Positions 34,452-43,847 of a stretch of DNA of 64,000 bases are shown piece by piece. Within the stretch, counting starts at the first letter, position 1. Every line of letters begins with the position of its first letter. Source of the DNA: Hyphomicrobiales bacterium (lineage in GTDB: Bacteria > Pseudomonadota > Alphaproteobacteria > Rhizobiales > Rhizobiaceae); contig UCHD01000004.1 in assembly GCA_900472175.1 (NCBI GenBank), positions 305,723-369,722 of the forward strand, written 5' to 3'. A model generated the notes under the pieces. The model searched no databases. It saw only the letters and a list, made by a program, of their open reading frames with translations, and had not been told where the DNA came from. A program made the translations under genes and the position numbers.

Positions 34452-35452
34452 CGGCTCCGATCCTGCATGGCGGCGGTATTACCGAGGCGGCGGCGGCATA
34501 CGGCGGCAGCCCGCAGGACTGGCTGGACCTTTCGACCGGCATCAATCCCAATCCTGTACTGCTGCCCGATATCCCGATCCATGCCTGGCACCGGCTGCCG
34601 GACCGTCATCTGGTGGACCGCGCGCGCAATGCTGCTGCCCGCTATTATCGTAGCAGCGATATTCTGCCGCTTGCTGTTCCCGGAACACAATCGGTTATCC
34701 AGCTGTTGCCGCGCCTTGTCGCGCCGGGCAGGCGCATCGCCATTTTCGGGCCGACCTATGGCGAATATGCGCGGGCTTTCGTCAGTGCCGGTTTTGTGGT
34801 CGATGAAATCTCGACGCCCGCTCAGGTGACGCCGGATCATGGGCTGGTGGTGCTGGTCAATCCCAATAACCCGACCGGACGCGCCGTTTTGCCTGCTGAT
34901 ATCACCGGCATGGCGATGCAGATGAAAGCCTATGGCGGGCTGCTGCTTGTCGATGAGGCCTTTGGTGATACCGAGCCGCATCTCAGCGTCGCCGGGCAGG
35001 CCGCGGGCCACGACAATCTCGTCGTCTTCCGCTCCTTCGGCAAATTCTTCGGTCTTGCGGGGCTGCGGCTTGGTTTCGTCATTGCGGCGGAGCCGGTTCT
35101 GTCGGCATTTCAGGAATGGCTCGGCCCCTGGGCTGTGTCCGGCCCGGCACTGGTGGTGGCGGCAGACCTGATGGATGGCGACACGCAGCCGGTTCGATCG
35201 CTGATTTTCGCGCGCAAGCAGGGCCTCGGCACTGTCCTGCGGCGAGCCGGGCTGACGATCATTGGCGGCACGCCGCTTTTCACCCTGGTGGAGCATGAAC
35301 GCGCGCCGGAACTGCACGCCCATCTCTGCAGGGCGCGGATTTTGACGCGAAAATTCGGCTACGCGCCATCGTGGCTCAGGATTGGACTTGCACCGGATGC
35401 GGCAGGCGATACACGTTTGGCGGATGCCTTGAGCAGTGTGCACCTCGCCTGA
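34448..35452 (+). CDS. cobC: threonine-phosphate decarboxylase-like enzyme CobC
   Basis: 334 residues of the fold-type I PLP aminotransferase family (called CobC in the aerobic pathway, CobD in Salmonella). Makes the aminopropanol phosphate moiety used in side-chain attachment. It shows DLSTGINPNP near the N-terminus, NPNNPTGR, VDEAFGD and the PLP lysine in SFGKFFGLAGLRLGF. Translationally coupled to cobB by ATGA. Confidence 0.93.
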   Translation: MTAPILHGGGITEAAAAYGGSPQDWLDLSTGINPNPVLLPDIPIHAWHRLPDRHLVDRARNAAARYYRSSDILPLAVPGTQSVIQLLPRLVAPGRRIAIFGPTYGEYARAFVSAGFVVDEISTPAQVTPDHGLVVLVNPNNPTGRAVLPADITGMAMQMKAYGGLLLVDEAFGDTEPHLSVAGQAAGHDNLVVFRSFGKFFGLAGLRLGFVIAAEPVLSAFQEWLGPWAVSGPALVVAADLMDGDTQPVRSLIFARKQGLGTVLRRAGLTIIGGTPLFTLVEHERAPELHAHLCRARILTRKFGYAPSWLRIGLAPDAAGDTRLADALSSVHLA

Positions 35453-35463
35453 ACGGACCCTCC

Positions 35464-36447
35464 ATGTCGACCGGAATTCTGCTTGTCCTGATCGCCGCCC
35501 TTTTGCTCGACCGCAGAGTCGGTGATCCCGACTGGCTTTGGCGCCGGCTGCCGCATCCGGTCGTCCTTTTCGGGGCGATGATCGGCTGGTGCGACCGGAC
35601 GTTCAACCGCAAGCGCCTGGGTGAGGAAGCCTTGCGGATCACCGGCGTGCTGATCATTACCGGATTGTTGCTGTGGAGCCTCTTTTGCGGCTGGCTGCTG
35701 CACAAGCTGTTCATGCAGATCGGGATTTTCGGCTGGCTGCTCGAAATAATCGTTGTCGCGGTGTTCTTGGCGCAAAAAAGTCTCGCCGACCATGTGTCGC
35801 GGGTGGCCACGGGTCTTCGGACCGGCGGGCTTGCGGGCGGCCGCCGGGCGGTATCGATGATTGTCGGGCGTGACCCGGAAACCCTGGACGAACCGGCCGT
35901 GTGCCGGGCGGCAATAGAAAGCCTGGCGGAGAATTTTTCCGATGGCGTTGTCGCTCCGGCTTTCTGGTATGCGCTGCTCGGCCTGCCTGGACTGCTGGCC
36001 TACAAGATGCTCAACACCGCCGATTCGATGATCGGCCACAAGAGCCCGAAATACCTGCATTTCGGCTGGGCTTCGGCGCGCCTCGACGATGCCGCCAACA
36101 TTCCGGCAGCGCGGTTGTCGATCCTGCTGATCGCTGCCGGTGCGGTGTTGACGGCCGGGCGCCGCGCCGCTGGCAATGCGATCGGCATCGCGTTGCGTGA
36201 CCATGGGCTGCATCGTTCGCCCAACTCCGGCTGGCCGGAGGCAGCGATGGCGGGCGCGCTTGACGTGCAACTGGCAGGTCCGAGAATCTATGCCGGTGCC
36301 GTGGTCAACGAGCCGATGATCAATGGCGCTGGCCGCCCGATGGCAACGGTGGCCGATGTCGAGGCCGGTGTTTCCATCTTCTACGGTGCCTGCGCAGCGC
36401 TGGTAGTCTTGGTGGCGTTTCTAGCCGTTTTCGCCAGTATAGTTTGA
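35464..36447 (+). CDS. cobD: adenosylcobinamide-phosphate synthase
   Basis: 327-residue membrane protein (CbiB/CobD family) that joins aminopropanol phosphate to adenosylcobyric acid. Visible blocks are LLLDRRVGDPDWLWRRLPHPV, shown here as DRRVGDPDWLWR and RLPHPVVLFG, then ESLAENFSDGVVAPAFWY and HRSPNSGWPEAAMAGAL. ATG 35464 fits the usual N-terminus; the frame is open upstream over the end of cobC. Last gene of the cobE-A-B-C-D run; 148 bases without a terminator follow. Confidence 0.94.
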   Translation: MSTGILLVLIAALLLDRRVGDPDWLWRRLPHPVVLFGAMIGWCDRTFNRKRLGEEALRITGVLIITGLLLWSLFCGWLLHKLFMQIGIFGWLLEIIVVAVFLAQKSLADHVSRVATGLRTGGLAGGRRAVSMIVGRDPETLDEPAVCRAAIESLAENFSDGVVAPAFWYALLGLPGLLAYKMLNTADSMIGHKSPKYLHFGWASARLDDAANIPAARLSILLIAAGAVLTAGRRAAGNAIGIALRDHGLHRSPNSGWPEAAMAGALDVQLAGPRIYAGAVVNEPMINGAGRPMATVADVEAGVSIFYGACAALVVLVAFLAVFASIV

Positions 36448-36595
36448 AGCCGTTACTCCGGATCGAGAAAAATCATCCGCTCGCGTTAACGCCGAATTTT
36501 CCAAGTGTCTTAAACGTCTATCATTGCAAAGACTGTAAAGTCTGTGTCGTGTTGGGACACCAGTAAAAAGATGCGTACTTCGGAGAGGATTTTTC

Positions 36596-37024
36596 ATGCG
36601 TAGATTCTTCGTTGCCTTGTTGGCACTCTTATTGATGCAGTTTCAGTCGAATTCCGCTTTTGCTGCCAATCTTATTGCCAGGATCAGCCTTTCTTCTCAA
36701 ACCATGACCGTGTCGCAGAATGGTTTCGTGCGGTACCGCTGGAAGGTTTCTACCGCGCGCAAGGGCTACGTCACGCCGCAGGGAAGCTGGAGCGCCAAGT
36801 GGCTGTCGAAAAACCATCGCTCGCGCAAATATGACGATGCGCCGATGCCCTACGCGGTGTTCTTCAACGGCGGTTATGCCGTTCACGCGACTTTCGATCT
36901 CAAACGCCTCGGCCGTCCGGCCTCACATGGCTGTATCCGCCTGCATCCCGACAATGCCGCCGAGTTCTTCTCGCTTGCCAGCCAGTATGGCCTGAAGAAC
37001 ACGCAAATCGTCGTTACCCGCTGA
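36596..37024 (+). CDS. exported L,D-transpeptidase (YkuD domain)
   Basis: 142 residues. Signal peptide MRRFFVALLALLLMQFQS ending near FAA (residue 24), then a short YkuD domain with the catalytic SHGCIRLHPDNA motif. Such enzymes cross-link peptidoglycan or attach lipoproteins in the periplasm. GGAGAGG lies a few bases before the ATG, and the 148-base gap upstream gives room for its own promoter. A perfect 15-bp hairpin follows. Confidence 0.88.
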   Translation: MRRFFVALLALLLMQFQSNSAFAANLIARISLSSQTMTVSQNGFVRYRWKVSTARKGYVTPQGSWSAKWLSKNHRSRKYDDAPMPYAVFFNGGYAVHATFDLKRLGRPASHGCIRLHPDNAAEFFSLASQYGLKNTQIVVTR

Positions 37025-37035
37025 TCGATGGGTTT

Positions 37036-37069
37036 GCTTGGGGGCTGGCGATAACGCCAGCCCCCAAGC
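37036..37069. terminator. 15-bp perfect hairpin between convergent genes
   Basis: GCTTGGGGGCTGGCG (37036-37050) and its exact complement (37055-37069) around an ATAA loop. It lacks a T tract but lies exactly between the L,D-transpeptidase (+) and MDR (-) gene ends. Confidence 0.65.
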
Positions 37070-37080
37070 TGTTCAAGCGG

Positions 37081-38106
37081 TCAGTTCAGATCGATGACGA
37101 TCTTTCCGAATGCGCCGCGATCGAGGTGGTCGAGCGCCGCATGCAGGTCTTCCAGCGGATAACGTGCGTCGATGACGGGTTTGATCCCGGTCGAATCGAT
37201 GGCGCGGCCGAAATCCTCCAGCGACTGCCGGTGACCAACGCTGATCCCCTGGATGACCGGCGACTTCAGCAGCAGTGGGCCTGCCGGCCCGGCGACCTCG
37301 AACCCCTCGAAAACCCCGATGACCGAGATGGTCCCTTGCACCGCAACGGCGCGGATCGATTGCCCGAGATTGGCGCCGCCGGCGATTTCGAGGATATGAT
37401 GCGCACCTTCGTCGCCGGTGATCCGGTAGACGGCTTCGACCCAGTCCTCCTTGCTGCTGTTGATGCCGTGATCAGCGCCGAGCGCCTTTGCCCGCTCAAG
37501 TTTCTCGCCGCTCCGGGAGGTGACGATAACGTTGGCACCATGCGCCTTGGCAATCTGCAGTCCGAACAGGGCAACGCCGCCGGTGCCCTGTACGAGCACG
37601 GTCGATCCGGCCTTGAGTTTGCCGCGCTCGATCAGCGCAAACCATGCGGTCAGGCCGGCGACGGGCAGGGTGCCGGCCTCGGCATCATCAAGGCTCTGCG
37701 GCGACGCGGCAAACCAGCCTTCCGGAAACACGACGTAGTCGGCCAGAACACCCTGATAGGCGCCGCCAAGCGTCTTGTAAGCCGGCGTTCGGGCGGTGCC
37801 GTTATCGCGGCCATCGATCCAGTCCGGCTTGAACATGGACGTCACCCTGTCGCCGGACCTGAAGCGGGTCACGCCGGATCCGATGGCGTCGACAACGCCT
37901 GCCATGTCGGAGGCGGGTACGAATGGTGTCGGCAGGGACAGTCCCATGCCCGTCTCGATCACCAGCTTGTCGCGATAGTTGAGCGAGGCAGCCGAAACCT
38001 TGACGCGAACCTCGCCCGGCCCGGGTTCCGGTATCGCCACGGTCTCCAGTTTCAGATTGGTGCGGCCGGCCGCCGGCATCGACCAGCGCCTCATTGTATC
38101 CGTCAT
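37081..38106 (-). CDS. zinc-independent MDR family NAD(P)-dependent alcohol dehydrogenase/quinone reductase
   Basis: 341 residues. Medium-chain dehydrogenase with the GroES-like N-terminus (PGPGEVRVKVSAASLNYRD), VPASDMAGVV and a nucleotide fold at VLVQGTGGVALFGLQIA. The cysteines that bind structural zinc are missing, as in quinone-oxidoreductase-like members. Substrate unknown. It is divergent from a LysR-type gene 115 bases away, which probably controls it. MTDTMRRW at 38106 was chosen over a longer frame that runs into the regulator. Confidence 0.8.
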   Translation of the reverse strand: MTDTMRRWSMPAAGRTNLKLETVAIPEPGPGEVRVKVSAASLNYRDKLVIETGMGLSLPTPFVPASDMAGVVDAIGSGVTRFRSGDRVTSMFKPDWIDGRDNGTARTPAYKTLGGAYQGVLADYVVFPEGWFAASPQSLDDAEAGTLPVAGLTAWFALIERGKLKAGSTVLVQGTGGVALFGLQIAKAHGANVIVTSRSGEKLERAKALGADHGINSSKEDWVEAVYRITGDEGAHHILEIAGGANLGQSIRAVAVQGTISVIGVFEGFEVAGPAGPLLLKSPVIQGISVGHRQSLEDFGRAIDSTGIKPVIDARYPLEDLHAALDHLDRGAFGKIVIDLN

Positions 38107-38221
38107 ATTCGTCTCCTGCCCTTCGGCTTGGTTCAAGCAATGATGCGACGCTAGCATTGCCTTTCGTTCGCCAGTGGCGATATGATTTCCGACTATTGGT
38201 TCCCTGGAGGCTACAAAGCGG

Positions 38222-39127
38222 ATGAACGATCGTTTGAACGGCGTCGCGGTTTTCGTCGAGGCGGTGGAGGCTGCCAGCTTTTCCGCGGCGGCCCAGAGGC
38301 TTAACCTGTCGCGCTCAGCGGTCGGCAAGACGATTGCCCGGCTGGAGGAGCGGCTTGGTGCCCGGCTGTTTCATCGCACCACGCGCAGCCAGACGGTAAC
38401 GGAAGATGGCCAGGCGTTTTACGAGCGCTGCCTGCGGGCGCTCGAGGAGTTGCGGGAAGGCGAGGCCATGCTCGAATCGGGCCGCAAGGAGGTGGCGGGG
38501 CGATTGCGGGTTTCCATGCCCGTGCTGTTCGGCCGCCGCTGTGTTGCGCCCATCCTGCTGAAACTTGCCAGCGAGCATCCGAAGCTGGAGCTCGATCTGA
38601 ATTTCACTGACAGCCGGGTCGATATCCTGGAGGACGGATTCGACCTTGCCATCCGCAACGGCCCGCTCGGCGAGTGGCCGGGGCTGATGGCGCGGCGGCT
38701 TGCGTATCAGCGCATGACTGTCTGCGCCTCCCCGGATTATCTGCGTGTCCACGGTATGCCAGGAACCCGGGAGGAATTGCGGGATCACCATGCGATCCTC
38801 TATGCCCGCTCCGGCTACATCCGGTCCTGGCTCTTTCCGGTCGATGGTGGCCCAGACACTGAAATCCTGCCGTCTTCGCGCATGCGTTTCGATGATCTGG
38901 AGATGATTGCCGATGCCGGTGTTTCCGGGCTCGGGCTCGTCTGGCTGCCCTGCTGGCTCGTTCGGGACAGGCTCCGCGACGGCAGTCTTGTCCGGCTGTT
39001 TGCAGGTGAGCGCCGATTGTCCTTCGATTGCCATGCGGTCTGGCCGCAGACCCCGCATCTGCCGCTGCGCGTCAGGCTGGCGATCGATGCCTTGGCCGCT
39101 GATCTCCCGGCTGCAACGGGCCTTTGA
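38222..39127 (+). CDS. LysR family transcriptional regulator
   Basis: 301 residues. N-terminal winged helix (NGVAVFVEAVEAASFSAAAQ, RSAVGKTIARLEERLGARLF) and a LysR substrate-binding domain with the FTDSRVDILEDGFDLAIR segment usual for the CrgA-type subgroup. GGAGG lies 11 bases before the ATG. Divergent from the MDR gene, the classic arrangement of a LysR regulator with its target. Confidence 0.9.
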   Translation: MNDRLNGVAVFVEAVEAASFSAAAQRLNLSRSAVGKTIARLEERLGARLFHRTTRSQTVTEDGQAFYERCLRALEELREGEAMLESGRKEVAGRLRVSMPVLFGRRCVAPILLKLASEHPKLELDLNFTDSRVDILEDGFDLAIRNGPLGEWPGLMARRLAYQRMTVCASPDYLRVHGMPGTREELRDHHAILYARSGYIRSWLFPVDGGPDTEILPSSRMRFDDLEMIADAGVSGLGLVWLPCWLVRDRLRDGSLVRLFAGERRLSFDCHAVWPQTPHLPLRVRLAIDALAADLPAATGL

Positions 39128-39264
39128 GGCCGGTATTGCGGGCTTGGCTTGATGTTTGGGCAACACCGCCGCCATAAATGCAACTCTTGCGCCCAAGGCC
39201 ATTGGCTTTTCAGCCGTATTTACCTATAGGTTCGCCAAAACATGTATTCTGAAGAGGTATGCGC

Positions 39265-39543
39265 GTGACAGCTACATTCGACAAGGTTGCCGACATCATT
39301 GCGGAAACGAGCGAAATCGACCGCGAGACGATTACGCCGGAAAGCCACACCATCGACGATCTCGGCATCGACAGCCTGGACTTCCTCGATATCGTTTTTG
39401 CGATCGACAAGGAATTCGGCATCAAGATCCCGCTCGAGCAGTGGACGCAGGAAGTCAACGAAGGCAAGGTTTCGACGGAAGAATATTTCGTCCTGAAGAA
39501 TCTTTGCGCCAAGATCGACGAACTGAAGGCCGCCAAGGGCTGA
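39265..39543 (+). CDS. acpXL: acyl carrier protein AcpXL
   Basis: 92 residues. Carries the 27-hydroxyoctacosanoyl (C28) chain built for rhizobial lipid A. The phosphopantetheine site is [12 protein letters not shown] with S37. GTG 39265 was chosen: GAAGAGG then has normal spacing and the length equals the known AcpXL proteins; the ATG two codons earlier would sit on top of the ribosome site. First gene of the acpXL-lpxXL cluster; about 225 bases separate it from fabZXL. Confidence 0.95.
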   Translation: MTATFDKVADIIAETSEIDRETITPESHTIDDLGIDSLDFLDIVFAIDKEFGIKIPLEQWTQEVNEGKVSTEEYFVLKNLCAKIDELKAAKG

Positions 39544-39769
39544 TGACGATATCCTGCGTTTGACGCGCGGGAAACACGTGCATGATTGATATCAATGCCG
39601 CCTGTCGCGTCGACCGCGCTTGACAGGCGGCATTTGCGTTTTTACTTGACGGTCGCATGATCGCGACACCGGACCTGTTTCGGGCGGGGTCATGCGCGGA
39701 TTTGAAATCCGGAATGTTCAGGCGCTTTTCCCAAGCGCTGTGTTCCGGGCCAAGCTGGATTTGCTCCTG

Positions 39770-40255
39770 ATGCTCCTTGAATATTTTCAGATGATCGATC
39801 GGGTCGAAACGGTCGATCTTAACGCCAAGACGCTGACAGCGCGTTCTGTGGTTCCGGCCAAAAGCCCCGTTTTCGAGGGCCATTTTCCGGGTTATCCGCT
39901 GGTGCCGGGCGTGCTTCTGATCGAGACGATGGCGCAGGCCTGCGGTTTTCTGGTGCTCGCCGCCACGGATTTCGCCGCCATGCCGTTCCTGATGTCGGTC
40001 GATGGCGCCAAGATGCGCACCTTTGTCGAGCCGGAAGCCGTGCTCGATATCGAAGCTTTTCTCGAACATGACGGGTCGGGCTTCGCCGTGGTGAAGGCAA
40101 AGATCACCTCGCAGGGCAAGAAGGTCTGCGATGCGCAGCTGAAGCTGCGCACCATGCCGTTCGATCAGGTGCCGCTCGGCCCGATCGTCAAGAAGCGTGC
40201 CGAAGAAGTGGGCTTGATGGCTGCAATAGCCGCTTCAGCCGCGACGGGGGAATGA
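39770..40255 (+). CDS. fabZXL: 3-hydroxyacyl-ACP dehydratase (FabZXL)
   Basis: 161 residues of the hot-dog FabZ/FabA-like family. Has the active-site region FEGHFPGYPLVPGVLLIE with the catalytic histidine, and MAQACGFL following it. Dehydrates hydroxyacyl-AcpXL intermediates during C28 chain building. MLLEYFQMIDRVETVDL is the family's usual N-terminus, so 39770 was preferred to the ATG at 39692, though its ribosome site is weak. ATGA overlap with the next gene. Confidence 0.88.
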   Translation: MLLEYFQMIDRVETVDLNAKTLTARSVVPAKSPVFEGHFPGYPLVPGVLLIETMAQACGFLVLAATDFAAMPFLMSVDGAKMRTFVEPEAVLDIEAFLEHDGSGFAVVKAKITSQGKKVCDAQLKLRTMPFDQVPLGPIVKKRAEEVGLMAAIAASAATGE

Positions 40256-41463
40256 CGATGAGCAAATCCGCCAATGATGTTGTGATCACCGGTGTCGGCA
40301 TCGTCACCAGCCAGGGTGTGGGCACCGAAGTGCATACGGCGCTTCTCACGGCCACAGAAACCCCGGCCGTACGTGTCGAGACGGAACGCTTCGCGCCTTA
40401 TCCGGTGCACCCGCTGCCGGAAATCGACTGGTCTCAGCAGATTTCCAAGCGTGGCGACCAGCGGCAGATGGAAAACTGGCAGCGCCTCGGCGTCTTCAGC
40501 GCCGGTCTGGCGCTTGATGATGCCGGTTTCAAGGATGATCTGGACGCTTGCGGCAGCATGGACATGATCGTGGCGGCCGGCGGCGGCGAGCGCGACATCA
40601 ATGTCGATTCGCTGATCGTCGATGAGGCCCTGAAGCGCAATGACCGCGAACAGTTGCTCAACGAGAAGCTGACGACGGAACTGCGCCCGACATTGTTCCT
40701 CGCCCAGCTTTCCAATCTGATGGCCGGCAATATCTCCATCGTCCACAAGGTTACAGGCTCCTCGCGCACCTTCATGGGCGAAGAGGGTGCTGGCATCTCT
40801 GCGATCGAAACCGCCTTTGCCCGCATCAAGGCCGGGCAGTCGACCCATACGCTGGTCGGCGGTGCGTTTTCGGCCGAACGGCTCGACATGATCCTGTTGA
40901 TCGAAGCGATCCAAGGCCATGCGCTCGGCGGCTACCAGCCAATCTGGTCGCGCAAGCCGGAAAACGGCGGCGGCATGATCACCGGTTCGGTCGGTGCGTT
41001 CCTGATGTTGGAATCGCGCGAGCACGCGAAGGCGCGCGGCGCCCGTATCTATGCGACGATCGATTCTGTCGGTGGAGATCGTGGCAGCCGCGACGGGGAT
41101 CGCCTCGAGCAGCGCCTGCAATACTTGACGGCTCCCGCTGCAGATGCCGATCCGTCGCGCACCGTGGTCTTTTCCGGCACGACCGGTTTTCCGGATCTTG
41201 CCGCGCGTGAGAAGGCGTTTCTCGATGCGCAGTTCCCCAAGGCTGCCGTGCGTGCCTATGGCGGGCTTGTCGGTCATGCGCTGGAATCGCAGTTTCCGCT
41301 CGGCTTGGCTTTCGCAGCTCTCTCGCTTGGAGCAGGCGCCAAGGTGCCGCCATTCGATCCTGATGGTGAAGGCCCCATGGAAAAGCCAGCAACGACCGCC
41401 ATCGTCACGACGATCGGCCATGCGCGCGGCGAAGGCATTGCCGTGCTTTCGGCAGAAGAATAA
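40252..41463 (+). CDS. fabF2XL: ketosynthase-like protein FabF2XL, catalytic cysteine missing
   Basis: 403 residues with the beta-ketoacyl-ACP synthase fold (VVITGVGIVTSQGVG; SVGAFLMLESREHAKARGA). The nucleophile region aligns without gaps to FabF but reads TFMGEEGAG (173-181), putting Glu178 in place of the catalytic cysteine. The first catalytic histidine (NAHGT in the partner) is replaced by SGTTGF (308-313). Only the second histidine is kept (VGHALE, H342). It therefore cannot condense chains by itself. It sits just before an intact FabF, like the chain-length-factor partner of type II polyketide synthases. Confidence 0.88.
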   Translation: MTMSKSANDVVITGVGIVTSQGVGTEVHTALLTATETPAVRVETERFAPYPVHPLPEIDWSQQISKRGDQRQMENWQRLGVFSAGLALDDAGFKDDLDACGSMDMIVAAGGGERDINVDSLIVDEALKRNDREQLLNEKLTTELRPTLFLAQLSNLMAGNISIVHKVTGSSRTFMGEEGAGISAIETAFARIKAGQSTHTLVGGAFSAERLDMILLIEAIQGHALGGYQPIWSRKPENGGGMITGSVGAFLMLESREHAKARGARIYATIDSVGGDRGSRDGDRLEQRLQYLTAPAADADPSRTVVFSGTTGFPDLAAREKAFLDAQFPKAAVRAYGGLVGHALESQFPLGLAFAALSLGAGAKVPPFDPDGEGPMEKPATTAIVTTIGHARGEGIAVLSAEE

Positions 41464-41475
41464 GGAGCGGCAGAT

Positions 41476-42759
41476 ATGACCAGCGCTTACAAGGATCATC
41501 TCGGCCGCCCGCTGATCGCCGTTACCGGCATGGGGGTCATCACCTCGCTCGGCCAGGGTGTCGAGGATAACTGGAAGGCGCTAACATCAGGCGTCTCCGG
41601 TATTCACAAGATCACCCGTTTCCCGACCGAGGGCCTCTCGACCAGAATCAGCGGAACCGTCGACTTTATTGATTTACCTGCAGAAAATGCCGTTGAGCGG
41701 TCCTATGCCTTCGCCCGCGAAACGACGGCTGAGGCGCTGGCGCAGGCCGGTATTTCCGGTGATTTCAACGGCCCGCTGTTTCTCGCAGCACCGCCGATCG
41801 AGCCGGAATGGAGCGCCCGCTTCGAACTGGCCGACCGGTCGCGGCCGTCGCAGAAGCAGGGCGATGCCTATGATCGTTTCCTCGCCGCCATGCGTGACCG
41901 CGCCGATCCGGTGTTTCATGAAGCCGCGTTGTTCGGCGCCATTTCCGAGCGCCTGTCCGACCGGTTCGGAACGCGCGGACTGCCGGTGACTCTTTCGACC
42001 GCCTGCGCATCGGGTGCAACAGCCATCCAGCTCGGAGTTGAGGCGATCCGCCAGGGCCGCACCGACCGGGCCTTGACCGTCGCCACCGATGGTTCCGTTA
42101 GCGCCGAAGCGCTGATCCGCTTTGCGCTTCTGTCGGCTCTTTCGACCCAGAACGACCCGCCGGAACGGGCCTCGAAGCCCTTCTCCAAGGATCGTGACGG
42201 TTTCGTCATTGCCGAAGGGGCGGCAACGCTGGTGCTGGAATCGCTGGAAGCAGCGGTCGCGCGCGGCGCAAAAATCTACGGCATCCTGAAAGGCTGTGGT
42301 GAAAAGGCGGATTCGTTCCACCGCACGCGGTCCTCACCGGACGGCGGCCCGGCGATTGCGACGATCCGCGCAGCCTTGGCCGATGCGGGCCTCAACGAGG
42401 GTGACATCGGCTATATCAACGCCCATGGCACATCGACGCCTGAAAACGACAAGATGGAATACGGCGCGATGCTGTCGGTGTTCGGCGAAGCATTGCCGTC
42501 CATTCCGGTGTCGTCGAACAAATCGATGATCGGCCACACATTGACCGCCGCTGGCGCTGTCGAGGCCGTGTTCTCGCTGCAGACGATCCTGACCGGCACG
42601 GTGCCGCCGACAATAAACTACCAGAACCCCGATCCGTCTATCGTTCTCGATGTCGTGCCGAACGTGAAGCGGGATGCGCAGGTTAGTGCTGTCCTGTCGA
42701 ACTCCTTCGGCTTCGGCGGCCAGAACGCCAGCCTTGTCATGGCTGCTGAACCGGCCTAA
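41476..42759 (+). CDS. fabF1XL: beta-ketoacyl-ACP synthase FabF1XL
   Basis: 427 residues with a complete active site: C177 in LSTACASGATAIQ, the first histidine in NAHGTSTPENDK and the second in SNKSMIGHTLTAAGAVEAV. Extends the acyl chain on AcpXL towards C28. It starts 12 bases after fabF2XL, consistent with the two acting as a heterodimer (inference). Confidence 0.93.
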   Translation: MTSAYKDHLGRPLIAVTGMGVITSLGQGVEDNWKALTSGVSGIHKITRFPTEGLSTRISGTVDFIDLPAENAVERSYAFARETTAEALAQAGISGDFNGPLFLAAPPIEPEWSARFELADRSRPSQKQGDAYDRFLAAMRDRADPVFHEAALFGAISERLSDRFGTRGLPVTLSTACASGATAIQLGVEAIRQGRTDRALTVATDGSVSAEALIRFALLSALSTQNDPPERASKPFSKDRDGFVIAEGAATLVLESLEAAVARGAKIYGILKGCGEKADSFHRTRSSPDGGPAIATIRAALADAGLNEGDIGYINAHGTSTPENDKMEYGAMLSVFGEALPSIPVSSNKSMIGHTLTAAGAVEAVFSLQTILTGTVPPTINYQNPDPSIVLDVVPNVKRDAQVSAVLSNSFGFGGQNASLVMAAEPA

Positions 42760-42813
42760 TCGGACATCATGTTTTTTCGGGGCAAGCACGCCTCGGGCTT
42801 AAGGACTTATATC

Positions 42814-43842
42814 ATGCGCGCTTTGCAACTGGTCGACGACCGCAAGCTGGAAATCACTGACCTTCCCGAACCGGAAGCTCCGGGTCCGGGCGAAGTCACG
42901 CTTCGCGTCAAGGCCGTCGCGCTCAACCATATCGACGTCTGGGGTTGGCGCGGCATGGCCTTTGCCAAGCGCAAGATGCCGCTGGTGATCGGCGCTGAAG
43001 CATCCGGCGTGGTCGACCAGATCGGCCCGGGTGTTTCCAACGTCCTGCCGGGGCAGCTGGTGTCGATCTACGGTGCCCGCACCTGCGGCCTCTGCCGTCC
43101 GTGCCGCGAAGGCCGCGACAATCTGTGCGAGAACGTCGGTGGCGTCCACGGTTTCCATCTCGACGGTTTTGCCCAGGAAAAGGTCAACCTGCCGGCGCGC
43201 CTGCTCGTTCCGGCCCCTCCGGGCGTCGATGCGGTGGCCGCAGCCGTTGCCCCCGTCACCTTCGGCACCGTCGAGCATATGCTGTTCGACAATGCCAAGC
43301 TTGAGCCGGGCGAAACGATCCTCATTCATGCCGGCGGTTCCGGCATTGGCTCGGCTGCGATCCAGCTGGCTAAGAAGATCGGCTGCACCGTCATCACCAC
43401 CGTCGGTTCCGACGACAAGATCGAGAAGGCCAAGGCGCTTGGCGCCGATCACGTCATCAACTACCGCAAGGACCGCTTTGAAGGCGTTACCCGCAAATTG
43501 ACCAAGAAGAAGGGCGTCGATGTCGTCTTCGAACATGTCGGCAAGGATACCTGGGCTGCCTCGATGTTCGTCCTGAAGCGTGGCGGCCGCCTCGTCACCT
43601 GCGGTTCGACCTCCGGCGTCTCGACTGAAATGAACCTGATGATGCTTTTCCAACAGCAGCTGAAGCTGCTCGGCTCCTTCGGTTGCCGCATGGAGAACAT
43701 GGCTGACGCCATGCAGAAGATGGCGCGCGGTCTCGTTCACCCGGTGATCGATACCGAAGTCGGCTTCAATGAGATCGACAAGGCGCTGGAGCGGATGGAA
43801 ACACGCCAGGTCTTCGGCAAAATCATCCTGCGGATGGACTGA
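42814..43842 (+). CDS. adh2XL: zinc-binding MDR dehydrogenase (Adh2XL)
   Basis: 342 residues. Medium-chain reductase with GHE-like substitute VIGAEASGVV, and a four-cysteine lobe (GARTCGLCRPCREGRDNLCE) that binds structural zinc. Nucleotide fold at ILIHAGGSGIGSAAIQLAK. In the C28 cluster it is thought to act in chain reduction or omega-1 functionalisation, but its step is not settled. ATG 42814 follows AAGGA at good spacing. Confidence 0.87.
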   Translation: MRALQLVDDRKLEITDLPEPEAPGPGEVTLRVKAVALNHIDVWGWRGMAFAKRKMPLVIGAEASGVVDQIGPGVSNVLPGQLVSIYGARTCGLCRPCREGRDNLCENVGGVHGFHLDGFAQEKVNLPARLLVPAPPGVDAVAAAVAPVTFGTVEHMLFDNAKLEPGETILIHAGGSGIGSAAIQLAKKIGCTVITTVGSDDKIEKAKALGADHVINYRKDRFEGVTRKLTKKKGVDVVFEHVGKDTWAASMFVLKRGGRLVTCGSTSGVSTEMNLMMLFQQQLKLLGSFGCRMENMADAMQKMARGLVHPVIDTEVGFNEIDKALERMETRQVFGKIILRMD

Positions 43843-43847
43843 ACACC

